Assembly: GCA_023458055.1 (NCBI GenBank)
Contig: JAEXAW010000088.1
Coordinates: 1-56,856 of the forward strand
Origin: Pseudomonadota bacterium
Lineage (GTDB): Bacteria > Pseudomonadota > Alphaproteobacteria > Sphingomonadales > Sphingomonadaceae
Length of the DNA: 56,856 bases
Direction of reading: 5' to 3'
The translations under genes and the position numbers were made by a program. Under the pieces are notes generated by a model. It was not told the origin of the DNA and searched no databases. It worked only from the letters and a program-made list of their open reading frames with translations. Below are positions 34,279 to 42,906 of this stretch, piece by piece; within the stretch, counting starts at the first letter, position 1; each line of letters starts with the position of its first letter.

Positions 34279-35091
34279 CTATCCTGCCTTGCGCCGCTGG
34301 AGCGCGGGGGGGAGCCAATCGGCCTTGAGATGCTGCATCATCACGCGCCAGTCACGCTTGTCGGCGGTTCCGGGCCGCTGGCGGAAATCGGTGGTGCGCT
34401 CAAGCCGCGTTTCAACCGGACTCGCGGTATAATAATAGGTCGCAATCGAACGTCGCGAGCGGCTTTCCGGACAGGTCAGCGGATCGGGATGGCCGTGGAA
34501 GGTATCGCGCGCGGTTGAAAACACCACCGCCCGCCCGAACAGCGGCATCACGCGCTGCGTTGCCGCGCGCATCTTTTTGTCCCACAATTCCAGCGCGCCG
34601 CCATAATCTTCCTGCCAATCCTCGTTGAGGTAGATGAGGAGATTAAGGCGGCGGTCGACGTGCATATGCTCGTGCCGCGGAAAATCGGCATGGATGCTGA
34701 GATGCCCGCCCCGCTTGGTTTCGTGCAGACCCGCGCCCGCGTGATAGGGATCAGCAATCAACCCCTCGATGCCGGTCATCTTCGACAGAAATCCCAAGAA
34801 CGCGCGCGAGTTCAATTCGGCGAACAACATGCGGGTCAAGGGCCCGGAACATTCATCCGGGCGGAACTGGTATTTGAGCCGCTCCTGGTCGCGCTGGAAA
34901 CAATCGCGCCCTTCGCTCCCCGGAAATTCCGCGAGAACGGCTGTCAGGAAATCGGCATCGAGAAAATCATCGAGTACAATGTGCGGAAAAGGTGCAGCGC
35001 TTTTGTAGCGTTCGGCCAATGCGCTGCCCGCCGATTCGCACTGTTGCTGATCGAAACAATGATAACCGCCGAGATTATTCAGACTAAGCAT
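34279..35091 (-). CDS. 2OG-Fe(II) dioxygenase, prolyl-4-hydroxylase-like
   Basis: Non-heme iron, 2-oxoglutarate-dependent hydroxylase. The 270-residue product has FPHIVLDDFLDADFLTAVL, the iron-binding HxD in LSIHADFPRHEHM (His134, Asp136), a distal His in DTFHGHPDPL (His199 or His201) and the 2OG-binding Arg in RRSIATYYYT. ATG 35089-35091 has AGGA eight bases upstream. It is the first gene of the minus-strand operon that continues through two GTs into the NRPS and PKS. Its substrate could be a sugar, the lipid-linked intermediate or the NRPS product; the sequence does not decide. Confidence 0.85.
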   Translation of the reverse strand: MLSLNNLGGYHCFDQQQCESAGSALAERYKSAAPFPHIVLDDFLDADFLTAVLAEFPGSEGRDCFQRDQERLKYQFRPDECSGPLTRMLFAELNSRAFLGFLSKMTGIEGLIADPYHAGAGLHETKRGGHLSIHADFPRHEHMHVDRRLNLLIYLNEDWQEDYGGALELWDKKMRAATQRVMPLFGRAVVFSTARDTFHGHPDPLTCPESRSRRSIATYYYTASPVETRLERTTDFRQRPGTADKRDWRVMMQHLKADWLPPALQRRKAG

Positions 35092-35212
35092 CGACCATTC
35101 CTAACCTCATCGCGCGAGCCAAGGCTGCACCCAACCTCAAATCGGCGCGCGGCTCGCATCTTTTAAAATATGGCTTCTATTAAGCGCTCCGCCACCGCTT
35201 CCGACAAGACGT

Positions 35213-35234
35213 GGAAAACACCTTGGGAGTTTTC
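35213..35234. promoter_or_regulatory. Candidate operator, GGAAAA...TTGGGAGTTTTC
   Basis: Part of a motif also visible at 42135-42160 and 48873-48899: an AAAA(T/C)-CC block followed by TTGGGA(A/G)T. All three lie between divergent genes of the polysaccharide locus. Derived by eye; may be chance. Confidence 0.3.
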
Positions 35235-35297
35235 ATAATCGACACCATGGAGGCCGGAGGCGTAAGATTGCACCCGGGTCCACAGGAGGCAGAATCG

Positions 35298-36518
35298 GTG
35301 CATATTGCGCTCTACTCTCCCAGTTGGCCGCCAGCGGGTGCGGCTAACGGGATCGTCAGCTATGTTTCGACGGTGCGGGACCACTTCATCAGCAAGGGGC
35401 ACCGCGTCTCGGTCTTGGCCGACGGTCAATTGCACATGAGCGATGGCCGGACGATGGCCCTGCTGCCTGCCATGGATTCACTCGGGCCATTGGATCGCTT
35501 GAAGCGCCGACTCGCGCGGCGTGCTGATAGCCTGCACGGTGCGCTGCCCGGCATGGGGCGATTGCTGGCGGAGCAGGTCCGTGCCGCACACCGCATCGAG
35601 CCCATCGACCTTCTGGAAATGGAGGAAAGCTTTGGCTGGGCGGATAGGGTCCAGCGGCTATCTGGCATTCCCGTGGTCACCCGGCTCCACGGTCCTTATT
35701 TCCTCAAGCCCGACAAGCCGCGCACGGCGCGCGAACGCCGCAGCGATGCTCAACGCTGCGACAGTGAAGGCCGCGCGGTGCGGTCGTCGCGCGCCTTGAC
35801 CGCGCCGACCCGCGCCATCATGAACGTCACCTGCGACCGGTACCAGCGGCGCGCCAATGCCAGCGATAGCGTGATCCCCAACCCGATCCGCCTTGCGCCC
35901 GACGCCAATCGCTGGTCGCTCGAGGCTTGTGATCCCAACCACATATTGATGATCGGGCGGTTCGATTATTGGAAAGGCGCCGACACGATGCTCCTCGCCT
36001 TTGACCAGCTGTTGCGGACCCATCCGGATGCGCGGCTGACGCTGGTCGGCCCCGAAATCGGAATCGAAACCGGGCCCGGCAAGGTTGCCGATTTTGATGA
36101 ATTTGCGCGCGCTAACCTGTCGTCCGGAACGGCCGCGCGGGTGCGTTTGACCGGCACATTGGCACCCGCTGACATTGCCGCGCTGCGCCAGACCGCTTTC
36201 GTCACGGTGCTCGCGTCGCGCGTGGAAAATTTCCCTTATGCCCTCCTCGAAGGGCTCGCTGCGGGTTGCCCGATGACTTCGACCGACTGGCCGGGTAGCG
36301 AAGAGATTATCACGCATGGCGAGACCGGCTTGCTCACCCCGGTTGGAGATGCTGAAACCCTTGCTCAACGGTTGGCCTGGACGCTCGACCATCCACAGGA
36401 AACGGCGCAGATTGGTACCAATGGCCTGAGGCGGTGTGCTGATGCCTTTTCCATCGATCAGGTCGGTGAGCAATTATTGGCTTGCTATGCGAGCCTGTCG
36501 CTCCGGCAAGCCGCATGA
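35298..36518 (+). CDS. Family 4 glycosyltransferase
   Basis: GT-B fold transferase. The start is GTG 35298, with AGGAGG nine bases upstream (35284-35289), giving VHIALYSPSWPPAGAANGIV, a typical GT4 N-terminus; the open frame to 35211 adds residues without family likeness. The 406-residue product has VTRLHGPYF, the donor-domain ILMIGRFDYWKGADTML, LTLVGPEIG and the EX7E motif in RVENFPYALLEGLAAG. It is coupled to the downstream flippase gene by a four-base overlap. It lies divergent to the 2OG oxygenase operon. Confidence 0.88.
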   Translation: MHIALYSPSWPPAGAANGIVSYVSTVRDHFISKGHRVSVLADGQLHMSDGRTMALLPAMDSLGPLDRLKRRLARRADSLHGALPGMGRLLAEQVRAAHRIEPIDLLEMEESFGWADRVQRLSGIPVVTRLHGPYFLKPDKPRTARERRSDAQRCDSEGRAVRSSRALTAPTRAIMNVTCDRYQRRANASDSVIPNPIRLAPDANRWSLEACDPNHILMIGRFDYWKGADTMLLAFDQLLRTHPDARLTLVGPEIGIETGPGKVADFDEFARANLSSGTAARVRLTGTLAPADIAALRQTAFVTVLASRVENFPYALLEGLAAGCPMTSTDWPGSEEIITHGETGLLTPVGDAETLAQRLAWTLDHPQETAQIGTNGLRRCADAFSIDQVGEQLLACYASLSLRQAA

Positions 36519-37891
36519 CGCCGGCACCGGGACTAGCAGAAGCGACGGTTGCCTCACCGCTGGGGCGCATCCGGCGCGTTTTGGACTTGGCGCTGCGCGA
36601 TACCAATGTGGTGGTCGCAACGGTCATCCTCACCAATCTTTTCCGGGCCTTGAGCAGCGTGGTCCTGACCCGCCTGTTGGCGCCGGAGATATTCGGGATT
36701 GCCGGGATTATCACCGCGATTGTGTTTGCCTTTTCGATGATCTCCGACCTCGGCTTCCAGGCGTTCGTCGTGCGGCATCCCGACGCGGAAAAGCCCCGCT
36801 TCCTCGACACGATCTGGACGATGGCGGTGCTGCGTTCGCTGACCCTCACCTCTGCCGTCTTTCTCCTCGCCGCGCCTATCGCCGGGGCCGCGGGCAAGCC
36901 GGAACTCACCCCGATTATCGAAGCTTCCGCGCTCATCTTCATCATTGAAGGAACCGCCTCGCTGACCTTGCTGACCGCCTTGCGGCACCGCCAAATTTTG
37001 AAGTTGTCGATGATCGATTTGACCGTGCTGGTCGTGCAAATCCTGCTGTCTTTCCTGCTCGCTTATCTGTGGCGCAATTATTGGGCGATCCTCGTCAGCA
37101 TGCTCGCGAGCAGCGCGCTCAAGACGTTCATGAGCTATGTTCTATTTCCCGATAGCGTGCGCAAACCCGCTTTCGACCGGCATTATATGCGCGAGCTATG
37201 GGCGTTTGCGCGCTTCGTGACGGGCTCGAGCATCATCACGCTTATCCTGCTGCAAAGCGACAAATTCGTGTTCGCGCGGCTCATGTCCTTGGACGAATTC
37301 GGCTTTTATATTCTTGCAGGCAACCTTGCGGCGGCCCCCTTTGCCTTCACTACCGCTTATGCGAGCCGCGTCCTTTACCCCGCTTATTCCGAAGCGTGGC
37401 GTGAAGGTAAGGAGGATTTGCGCGCCTATTTCTATGAAAAGCGCCGCCTGCCCTCGCTGCTATACTGCTTCGCCGCCGGTGGTTTGATCGGCTGCGCCCC
37501 GTTGATCATCGCGCTGCTCTATGATCCGCGTTACGCACCAGCAGCGATCTATCTCCAGATTTTGGCGATTACCCCGCTATTTGCGCTTGCTTCTTATGCA
37601 GGCAACGAAACCCTGACCGCGACCGGACATATCAAGGCGACCTTTCAGGCCAATCTGGCAAAGCTCACATGGTTCTGTATCGCCGCACCGCTCGGCTATT
37701 ATCTGGGCGGGGTCATGGGGCTGGTGGTCGCCATCGCGCTGGTGGAGATTCCCGCTGTGCTGCTCAAATGGTGGCAGATGCACCGGCTGGATTATCTCGA
37801 CATCAAGCAGGAGTTGCTCTTCCTCGCCGCAGGTAGCGCAGGCATCGTGGTCGGCATCGCCGGAGATCGGCTGCTGAGACCTTTCCTCTGA
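36515..37891 (+). CDS. Wzx-type polysaccharide flippase
   Basis: Moves lipid-linked polysaccharide repeat units across the inner membrane. The 458-residue product has the MOP/oligosaccharide-flippase pattern of about 12-14 membrane helices, with the N-terminal NVVVATVILTNLFRALSSVV, LTRLLAPEIFGIAG, and the mid-protein LQSDKFVFARLMSLDEFGFY. ATG 36515 overlaps the stop of the GT4 gene (ATGA). The polymerase-like gene follows convergently at 37920-39500. Confidence 0.9.
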   Translation: MTPAPGLAEATVASPLGRIRRVLDLALRDTNVVVATVILTNLFRALSSVVLTRLLAPEIFGIAGIITAIVFAFSMISDLGFQAFVVRHPDAEKPRFLDTIWTMAVLRSLTLTSAVFLLAAPIAGAAGKPELTPIIEASALIFIIEGTASLTLLTALRHRQILKLSMIDLTVLVVQILLSFLLAYLWRNYWAILVSMLASSALKTFMSYVLFPDSVRKPAFDRHYMRELWAFARFVTGSSIITLILLQSDKFVFARLMSLDEFGFYILAGNLAAAPFAFTTAYASRVLYPAYSEAWREGKEDLRAYFYEKRRLPSLLYCFAAGGLIGCAPLIIALLYDPRYAPAAIYLQILAITPLFALASYAGNETLTATGHIKATFQANLAKLTWFCIAAPLGYYLGGVMGLVVAIALVEIPAVLLKWWQMHRLDYLDIKQELLFLAAGSAGIVVGIAGDRLLRPFL

Positions 37892-37919
37892 TTTTAGCAA
37901 GGAAGAGGCGGTACGGCCA

Positions 37920-39500
37920 TCAGGCAAGCAGGCTTGGTGGCGGCGCGAGCAGACCGGGTGTTGCCGCTTGTGGAACAGCGTCCGGTGTCTCCGCACCCTG
38001 CCGCTGGAACCGGATGAAGGCATCGCCAAAACCGAACAGGATGAACTGGAACATGGCGGGCCGTGTCCCGAAAGAGGTGAAGAAAAACATTTCGCTAAAC
38101 ATGAACAGCACGGCGAAAACGAAAGCGCCGAGTTCGACATTCCGGCCATCCCGCCGCCCGAACCGGCCTTCCTTGAACACTCGGGCGAGAAAATAGATGA
38201 TCGGCGTGCAAAAGATGATGAGCCCGCCAATCCCTGACAACAACATGATCCAGATATAGGTGTTCACGAAATCGATAATCCCCTCACCCTGGACAAGATC
38301 GGAGAGGAGATGCTGCAATTGTTGCAAGGAATGGCCGGTGATGGGGTGCTGGCTGATTTCCTGGAGGCCACGATCCAGCAACATGCGGCGATAGTCGGTG
38401 GTCTCGCTCGACGCGCCGGATAGGCCCAGCGTTTCGGACAAGGATGGCGAAAATTGCGCGGCGAGGAGCAGGGCAGACAATGCTCCGCCCGCGACCACAA
38501 GCTTTCCGGCCAACTGGGCATAGCGGCGGCACAAAAGGTCGGCGAGGGCAATGGCAATGCCCGTCCCGATCCATGCACTGCGCGATTGCGGCGCAATCAG
38601 TCCGATGCCCACCACCGTCAGCGCCAACAGGAAATAGTAACGGTTGCGGAAGGCTGTGCGGGACAAATAGAGCGCAACGAAACACAGACCCAACAACATC
38701 GCCATCGAGGTCGGCTCGACCAGTGGCCCGCTCGCCCGAATGAACCCGCCGCGCACTTTACCCATCAACACCGTTTGCATCTCATGCGCGCGGTAAAGTT
38801 CATAATAGATCGGCCATGATTTCCACAGCTCGAAGATCAGGAGTGCGGCAAGCAACACCGCGGCCCCGCCGAGCCATAGCAACGCGGCCCGCATCTCGTC
38901 GGCGGAGCGCACGCCCCGGCTAACGATATAATAAGGGAGCGCAAAATCCAGTGAGACCTCGGTAATCACGCGCAGATTATGGGAGGCGGTGGTGTCGCGC
39001 GCTAACGCCATTGCGATCAGCACCACCACCGCGAACACCATGATATCCCATTCCATCCGGCATTTGGCTTTGGCCGGATTGACGAAGATCGCGACCGCCG
39101 CGCCCAGCGCCAACGCATCATGGACGCCAAAATCGACCAACTTGAACGAGCCGATCATCAGCGGACCGTCGAGCCCGGGCAGCAATAACAGGCTGAACAG
39201 ATAAACTGGCGCCAACAAGGAAAACCGCCCGGCAGCGAGCGGTACCCAGACACACATGATCAGGAGCAACGCCCCTACGCTCGGCAAACACCAGGCAAGC
39301 AACGGCATCGCGACCGCAATCGTTAACATCCGCGCCTCAATCGGCTTGCGCACCTCCTTTTTGAGACAGAGAAGGAAGAGGCATATCGCCATCGTGCTGA
39401 CCGTCGCTACGAACAGACTGGGCTTGATGATATAATAGCCGCCGGTCAACAGGCGGAAGCCGAACGCGGCTAGCATCAGGATGATGATCACGCCGGGCAC
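37920..39500 (-). CDS. Wzy/O-antigen-ligase-like polymerase
   Basis: Polytopic membrane protein of 526 residues with about 11-12 helices and a large periplasmic loop. The typical segments are GGFIRASGPLVEPTSMAMLL, LIAPQSRSAWIGTGIAIALA and MLLDRGLQEISQHPITGHSL (conserved Arg and His positions of the Wzy/WaaL superfamily). It is likely to polymerise repeat units or ligate the glycan. GTG 39498-39500 overlaps the stop of the upstream gene (TAGTG) with GGGAAG just before it; an ATG 24 bases in is possible. Transcribed with the glycosidase-like and WecG-like genes. Confidence 0.85.
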   Translation of the reverse strand: MPGVIIILMLAAFGFRLLTGGYYIIKPSLFVATVSTMAICLFLLCLKKEVRKPIEARMLTIAVAMPLLAWCLPSVGALLLIMCVWVPLAAGRFSLLAPVYLFSLLLLPGLDGPLMIGSFKLVDFGVHDALALGAAVAIFVNPAKAKCRMEWDIMVFAVVVLIAMALARDTTASHNLRVITEVSLDFALPYYIVSRGVRSADEMRAALLWLGGAAVLLAALLIFELWKSWPIYYELYRAHEMQTVLMGKVRGGFIRASGPLVEPTSMAMLLGLCFVALYLSRTAFRNRYYFLLALTVVGIGLIAPQSRSAWIGTGIAIALADLLCRRYAQLAGKLVVAGGALSALLLAAQFSPSLSETLGLSGASSETTDYRRMLLDRGLQEISQHPITGHSLQQLQHLLSDLVQGEGIIDFVNTYIWIMLLSGIGGLIIFCTPIIYFLARVFKEGRFGRRDGRNVELGAFVFAVLFMFSEMFFFTSFGTRPAMFQFILFGFGDAFIRFQRQGAETPDAVPQAATPGLLAPPPSLLA

Positions 39501-41062
39501 TAGCGCTTCCCTTTCTGGAAGTCGCGCACGGCCCGCAACTTGGGCGTTTCGCTCATCGGTTGTCCGGCATATTCGATCAGCCCCCACGAGCCGTAATCAG
39601 CGATTGGCGCGCTTGATGCGTAAAGCATGAGCGTGTCGCCCATCCTTTTGTCCCACTCATTGAGATAATAGCGATACATATCCGCCATGCGCGGGTCGCG
39701 TTGCAAGGCGCGCGCGAGGGTCAAATCTGCGGTGACGATATGCTGGCCGCCTTCATAGGCGATGAAGCGTTTGCCATATTGGCGCGCGATGGCACGGTTT
39801 TGTTCGGCAAACGCCATCGTATCGTCCACCGCGCCGGGCATCGCGGCGAAGATCGCATCGACGCTGGCCGCCTTCTTGCCGTTGAGGTCCACCCAGATGT
39901 AGGGCGCGGTCGCCAGCGCATCCACCCAGTTGGCGGTATCCTCATCCTCGAGAATATAGCGCGCGAGATCGGGCCAGGCATGCTGGCTCGCCGCCACGCG
40001 GACCAAATGGCGGGGACGGTCGGAAAAGGTCGCCGTCCATATCTTCATGGTCTCGCGCACTTTTTGCGCGTAGCGGATCATCTGCGCGCGCTTGGCGTCC
40101 CCGCCGCCGAGCTTCAGTTCCACACCTTCGCGCCGCGCTTGCTGCGCGGCATCGAACATGTCGTTCCAGACTTCGTTGCCGAGTTCGACATAAACCGTGC
40201 GCTCCGGCTTCAACCTTTTGTGGACCAGTTGCGCAAAGGCGATAATATAGGCCTCGTCCGCCTGATAGGGGATCAAAAACCACGGGTCGATGCCGGTCTG
40301 GTTGGCGAGGTCAATCATATCTTCGATCGCCGCACCCGAAGGCCCCACCTGGGTCGTGGATGCGAGGGTGGGACGCGCCGCCCAACTCACCGGCTTGTTA
40401 TCGTTGATCTTCTGCCAATCAAGGAAACGGACGGTTTTGAAGCCTTTGAGAAATTCGAGGAACGCCGGATGAAACCGGGCTTCGCGAGGATAAGCCGTCT
40501 CGCGGCAATCAATGTCACGCACCGGGTCAGCCGGGTCCGTTTCAACCAGTTCGATCCACGCGCCATCTTCAGCCGAGCCCGTGGGCGACAGCGTCAAGGT
40601 GACTGCGCCTGCAGCCTGCGATGTGATGCGCGCTATCCCTCCCGCTGTCATCCGTCCCCGTCCGCGATATTCGCAACGAACAGATGCATCACCCATCCCG
40701 GCGGGCGGCAAGGTAAGGGGTCGCGGCGCGGTTTGGCCGGACTCGAGTTGCTTGACCCAGCCATGCTCGTCGAGCTGAGCCGCTGACATCGGCGTCCACT
40801 CGCGACCACGCGACGAGAACCATTCGCTCTGGCTGATCATGTTAAGATAAACTTGCTGACGGTTATAATTGGCAAGCCCGAACAGGTTGAGGCCGAGGGT
40901 CGTGGGCCGCGCCGCCGCAGCAGCAGCGCTATCGGATTGTCCGCTATAAGCCGTCGCTGCAAACAGCGCCGACCCAAGCACGAGTAGGCCGACAATCGCC
41001 GTGCGGGACAGGCCATCCCGTCGCCATCTCGTCGGCCCAGCATCGGCTTCCACACGCGCCAT
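39500..41062 (-). CDS. Clan-A-like glycoside hydrolase, exported
   Basis: A 520-residue protein with a signal anchor near residues 20-40 (AIVGLLVLGSALFAATAYSG). The catalytic barrel shows VYVELGNEVWND (Asn-Glu acid/base pair) and, about 130 residues later, FIAYEGGQHIV (candidate nucleophile Glu), the layout of clan GH-A enzymes; ANWVDALATAPYIWVDL also fits. I do not recognise the exact family. A hydrolase in a polymer locus may trim or release chains, or clear misdirected polymer in the periplasm. It has a good ribosome-binding site (GGGAGG) and one-base overlap with the polymerase gene. Confidence 0.75.
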   Translation of the reverse strand: MARVEADAGPTRWRRDGLSRTAIVGLLVLGSALFAATAYSGQSDSAAAAAARPTTLGLNLFGLANYNRQQVYLNMISQSEWFSSRGREWTPMSAAQLDEHGWVKQLESGQTAPRPLTLPPAGMGDASVRCEYRGRGRMTAGGIARITSQAAGAVTLTLSPTGSAEDGAWIELVETDPADPVRDIDCRETAYPREARFHPAFLEFLKGFKTVRFLDWQKINDNKPVSWAARPTLASTTQVGPSGAAIEDMIDLANQTGIDPWFLIPYQADEAYIIAFAQLVHKRLKPERTVYVELGNEVWNDMFDAAQQARREGVELKLGGGDAKRAQMIRYAQKVRETMKIWTATFSDRPRHLVRVAASQHAWPDLARYILEDEDTANWVDALATAPYIWVDLNGKKAASVDAIFAAMPGAVDDTMAFAEQNRAIARQYGKRFIAYEGGQHIVTADLTLARALQRDPRMADMYRYYLNEWDKRMGDTLMLYASSAPIADYGSWGLIEYAGQPMSETPKLRAVRDFQKGKR

Positions 41063-41203
41063 AGTTTCAGCCTCCCGTTAATCGCCTTTGTCCGATAGTA
41101 GCGGCAATGCACCGAGCCCGGCATTGGGCAATTTCAGGAGGGTCAATCGACCCCTTTGATCCGGCCACCAATGTACCGGCTGTCGCAAGATGCCCCCGCC
41201 CTG

Positions 41204-41992
41204 TCATCGCGGCTGCCGACGCTTCCAATCCCGGACGATCCGAAAAATTTCAGGCCCATCATAAAGATAGCGCCGCCACATGCGCGCCGGATCGGACGCG
41301 AGCCGGTGCAACCATTCCAGCGCGAAAAACCGCATGATCGCAGGCGCGCGCTTTTGTGTACCGGTCAGGAAGTCGAGACTGGCGCCGATGCAAAAACCGA
41401 TCCCCCGGCCGCCGCCCAGCTGCTTGATGCGATGCGCCAATATTTCCTGTTGCGGCGACCCAACCGCGAGAAAGCTGTATCGCGCGCGCGCCTCGACCAC
41501 GAAGCGCGCCGCTTTCGAAACCGCGTCGGGATCGTTGATGAAACCCATCGGCGGGTTGTAATGATGCACTCTACGGAGCCCATAGCGCGCGGCGAGGTGC
41601 TTGATCCGCGTAGCATCGCCGCCGATGATGGTCACCACATCGTCGGGTTTGATGATCCTCTCGAACATCTTATGCGTGAGATCACTCCCCGCGAGAACCG
41701 GAAGCGCATAGCCAGCTCTACGGGCGAGCAGCGCCAATATCTTGCTATCGCATAATGTCAGCCAGGCGGCGTGATAAACCGGATAGAGATCGGAGCGGTT
41801 CCGTTGCAGGCGCACCGCATGGTCAACATTAGGCGTGACAATATATTCGAACGGGGCATCGGCGGCGCGCTCGGCCAGCCTTGCCAGGACCGACGCTTCG
41901 GACAGGGTCGAAAAGTCGAAATCGATAAACGTGACAGGCTGATGCAGCGCTGCGCTTTGGAGATCGGACGACGGTGCAAGGAGCGATGTCAT
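41204..41992 (-). CDS. WecG/TagA/CpsF-type glycosyltransferase
   Basis: Family GT26 enzymes add a second sugar to the undecaprenyl-linked primer. The 262-residue product has IVTPNVDHAVRLQRN (the conserved Thr-Pro-Asn-x-Asp), LTLCDSKILALLAR, VTIIGGD, FLAVGSPQQEILAHR and CIGASLDFLTGTQKRAP. It heads the minus-strand group WecG-like, hydrolase, polymerase and lies divergent to the export genes. It probably acts just after the initiating sugar-phosphate transferase at 50366-51751. Confidence 0.92.
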   Translation of the reverse strand: MTSLLAPSSDLQSAALHQPVTFIDFDFSTLSEASVLARLAERAADAPFEYIVTPNVDHAVRLQRNRSDLYPVYHAAWLTLCDSKILALLARRAGYALPVLAGSDLTHKMFERIIKPDDVVTIIGGDATRIKHLAARYGLRRVHHYNPPMGFINDPDAVSKAARFVVEARARYSFLAVGSPQQEILAHRIKQLGGGRGIGFCIGASLDFLTGTQKRAPAIMRFFALEWLHRLASDPARMWRRYLYDGPEIFRIVRDWKRRQPR

Positions 41993-42134
41993 AGAAATAC
42001 TGCTTTGCTGAATGGAAAGGTGACGTGACGCACGTGAGCCCCGCGCAACGGCACCACTATGCCGGATAACTCACCGCAATTCAGCTTGGCGAAATCCCAT
42101 CCCATTTTTCCCCAATGATTTCGGATGATCACCT

Positions 42135-42160
42135 GGAAAATCCCATTGGGAATTCTCCCA
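42135..42160. promoter_or_regulatory. Palindromic candidate operator between wecG-like and wza-like genes
   Basis: TCCCATTGGGA is a perfect palindrome around a central base, and it overlaps a second one, TGGGAATTCTCCCA. The element is in the 257-bp divergent region and shares AAAATCCCA and TTGGGA with 48873-48899. No promoter can be placed with confidence. Confidence 0.35.
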
Positions 42161-42249
42161 CCCCCTAAGGCGGGACAGCAATCAGCGAATTTCGATAAAC
42201 CTGGCCTCGGCCTATGATTGGCGGCGAAGGATTTCGAGGGAGTCAGGAT

Positions 42250-42906
42250 GTGACCGCTAACCATCGCCCCATTCTACAAAGGCCGCTCGCTGGGCGAGCC
42301 GTCGCTGCGTTGGCGGCAAGCCTTTTGATCGCCCCCTATCCGGCCCCCGCGCAGCAAGTCGCTGCGGCTGCAAAGGCGACCGCGGTGAACACGCCGACCC
42401 GCTATAGCGTCAATGCCGGGGATGAACTTGATATTTTCGTTTGGGGGGAAGAGCGGATGCAGCGCGCCGTGCGCGTGCAGCCCGATGGCACCTTCTCCTT
42501 TCCGCTGGCGGGCACCATCCGCGCCGTAGGGCGTGACGTTGCCGATATCGCGGCGGAAATCCGCGAACGTATTTCGGTCAATTATCGCGATACCATCCCC
42601 GATGTGACCGTCTCGGTCCGCGAGGCTATCGGCACGCGCTTCTATGTGGTCGGCAAAGTGCGCACGCCGGGGAGCTTCACCAGCAGCACATCGGTCAACA
42701 TTCTTCAGGCGCTCAGCATGGCAGGCGGCACCGCGGAATTTGCCGATCTTAAAAATTGCGTGATCCTGCGCCAGACACCCAATGGACAGGTGGTCGAGCC
42801 GGTCAAGCTATCGACCATCCTCAAGGGCGGGCGGTCGTTGGCGGCCGGAAACCTGTCAACCCCGCTACCAATGTTGTTGAGCGGTGATGTCCTCGTCATT
42901 CCGTAA
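42250..42906 (+). CDS. Wza-type polysaccharide export protein
   Basis: Outer-membrane polysaccharide export component. GTG 42250 is used because AGGGAG lies seven bases upstream. The 218-residue product has a signal peptide (AVAALAASLLIAPYPAPAQQ), the Poly_export domain (RYSVNAGDELDIFVWGEERM, VQPDGTFSFPLAGTIRAVGR) and a SLBB-like segment (YVVGKVRTPGSFTSSTSVNI). No lipobox Cys is seen. The next gene starts within its 3' end, so barrel, chain-length and kinase genes are coexpressed. Confidence 0.9.
   Translation: MTANHRPILQRPLAGRAVAALAASLLIAPYPAPAQQVAAAAKATAVNTPTRYSVNAGDELDIFVWGEERMQRAVRVQPDGTFSFPLAGTIRAVGRDVADIAAEIRERISVNYRDTIPDVTVSVREAIGTRFYVVGKVRTPGSFTSSTSVNILQALSMAGGTAEFADLKNCVILRQTPNGQVVEPVKLSTILKGGRSLAAGNLSTPLPMLLSGDVLVIP

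Noticed and set aside
42061..42249. Sigma-54 promoter (TGGCAC-N5-TTGC) in the divergent regions of the polysaccharide locus
   Set aside because: I looked for it because PrsR-type regulation is known for PEP-CTERM loci, but no convincing GG/GC pair with correct spacing is visible here or at 35092-35297 or 48713-48970.
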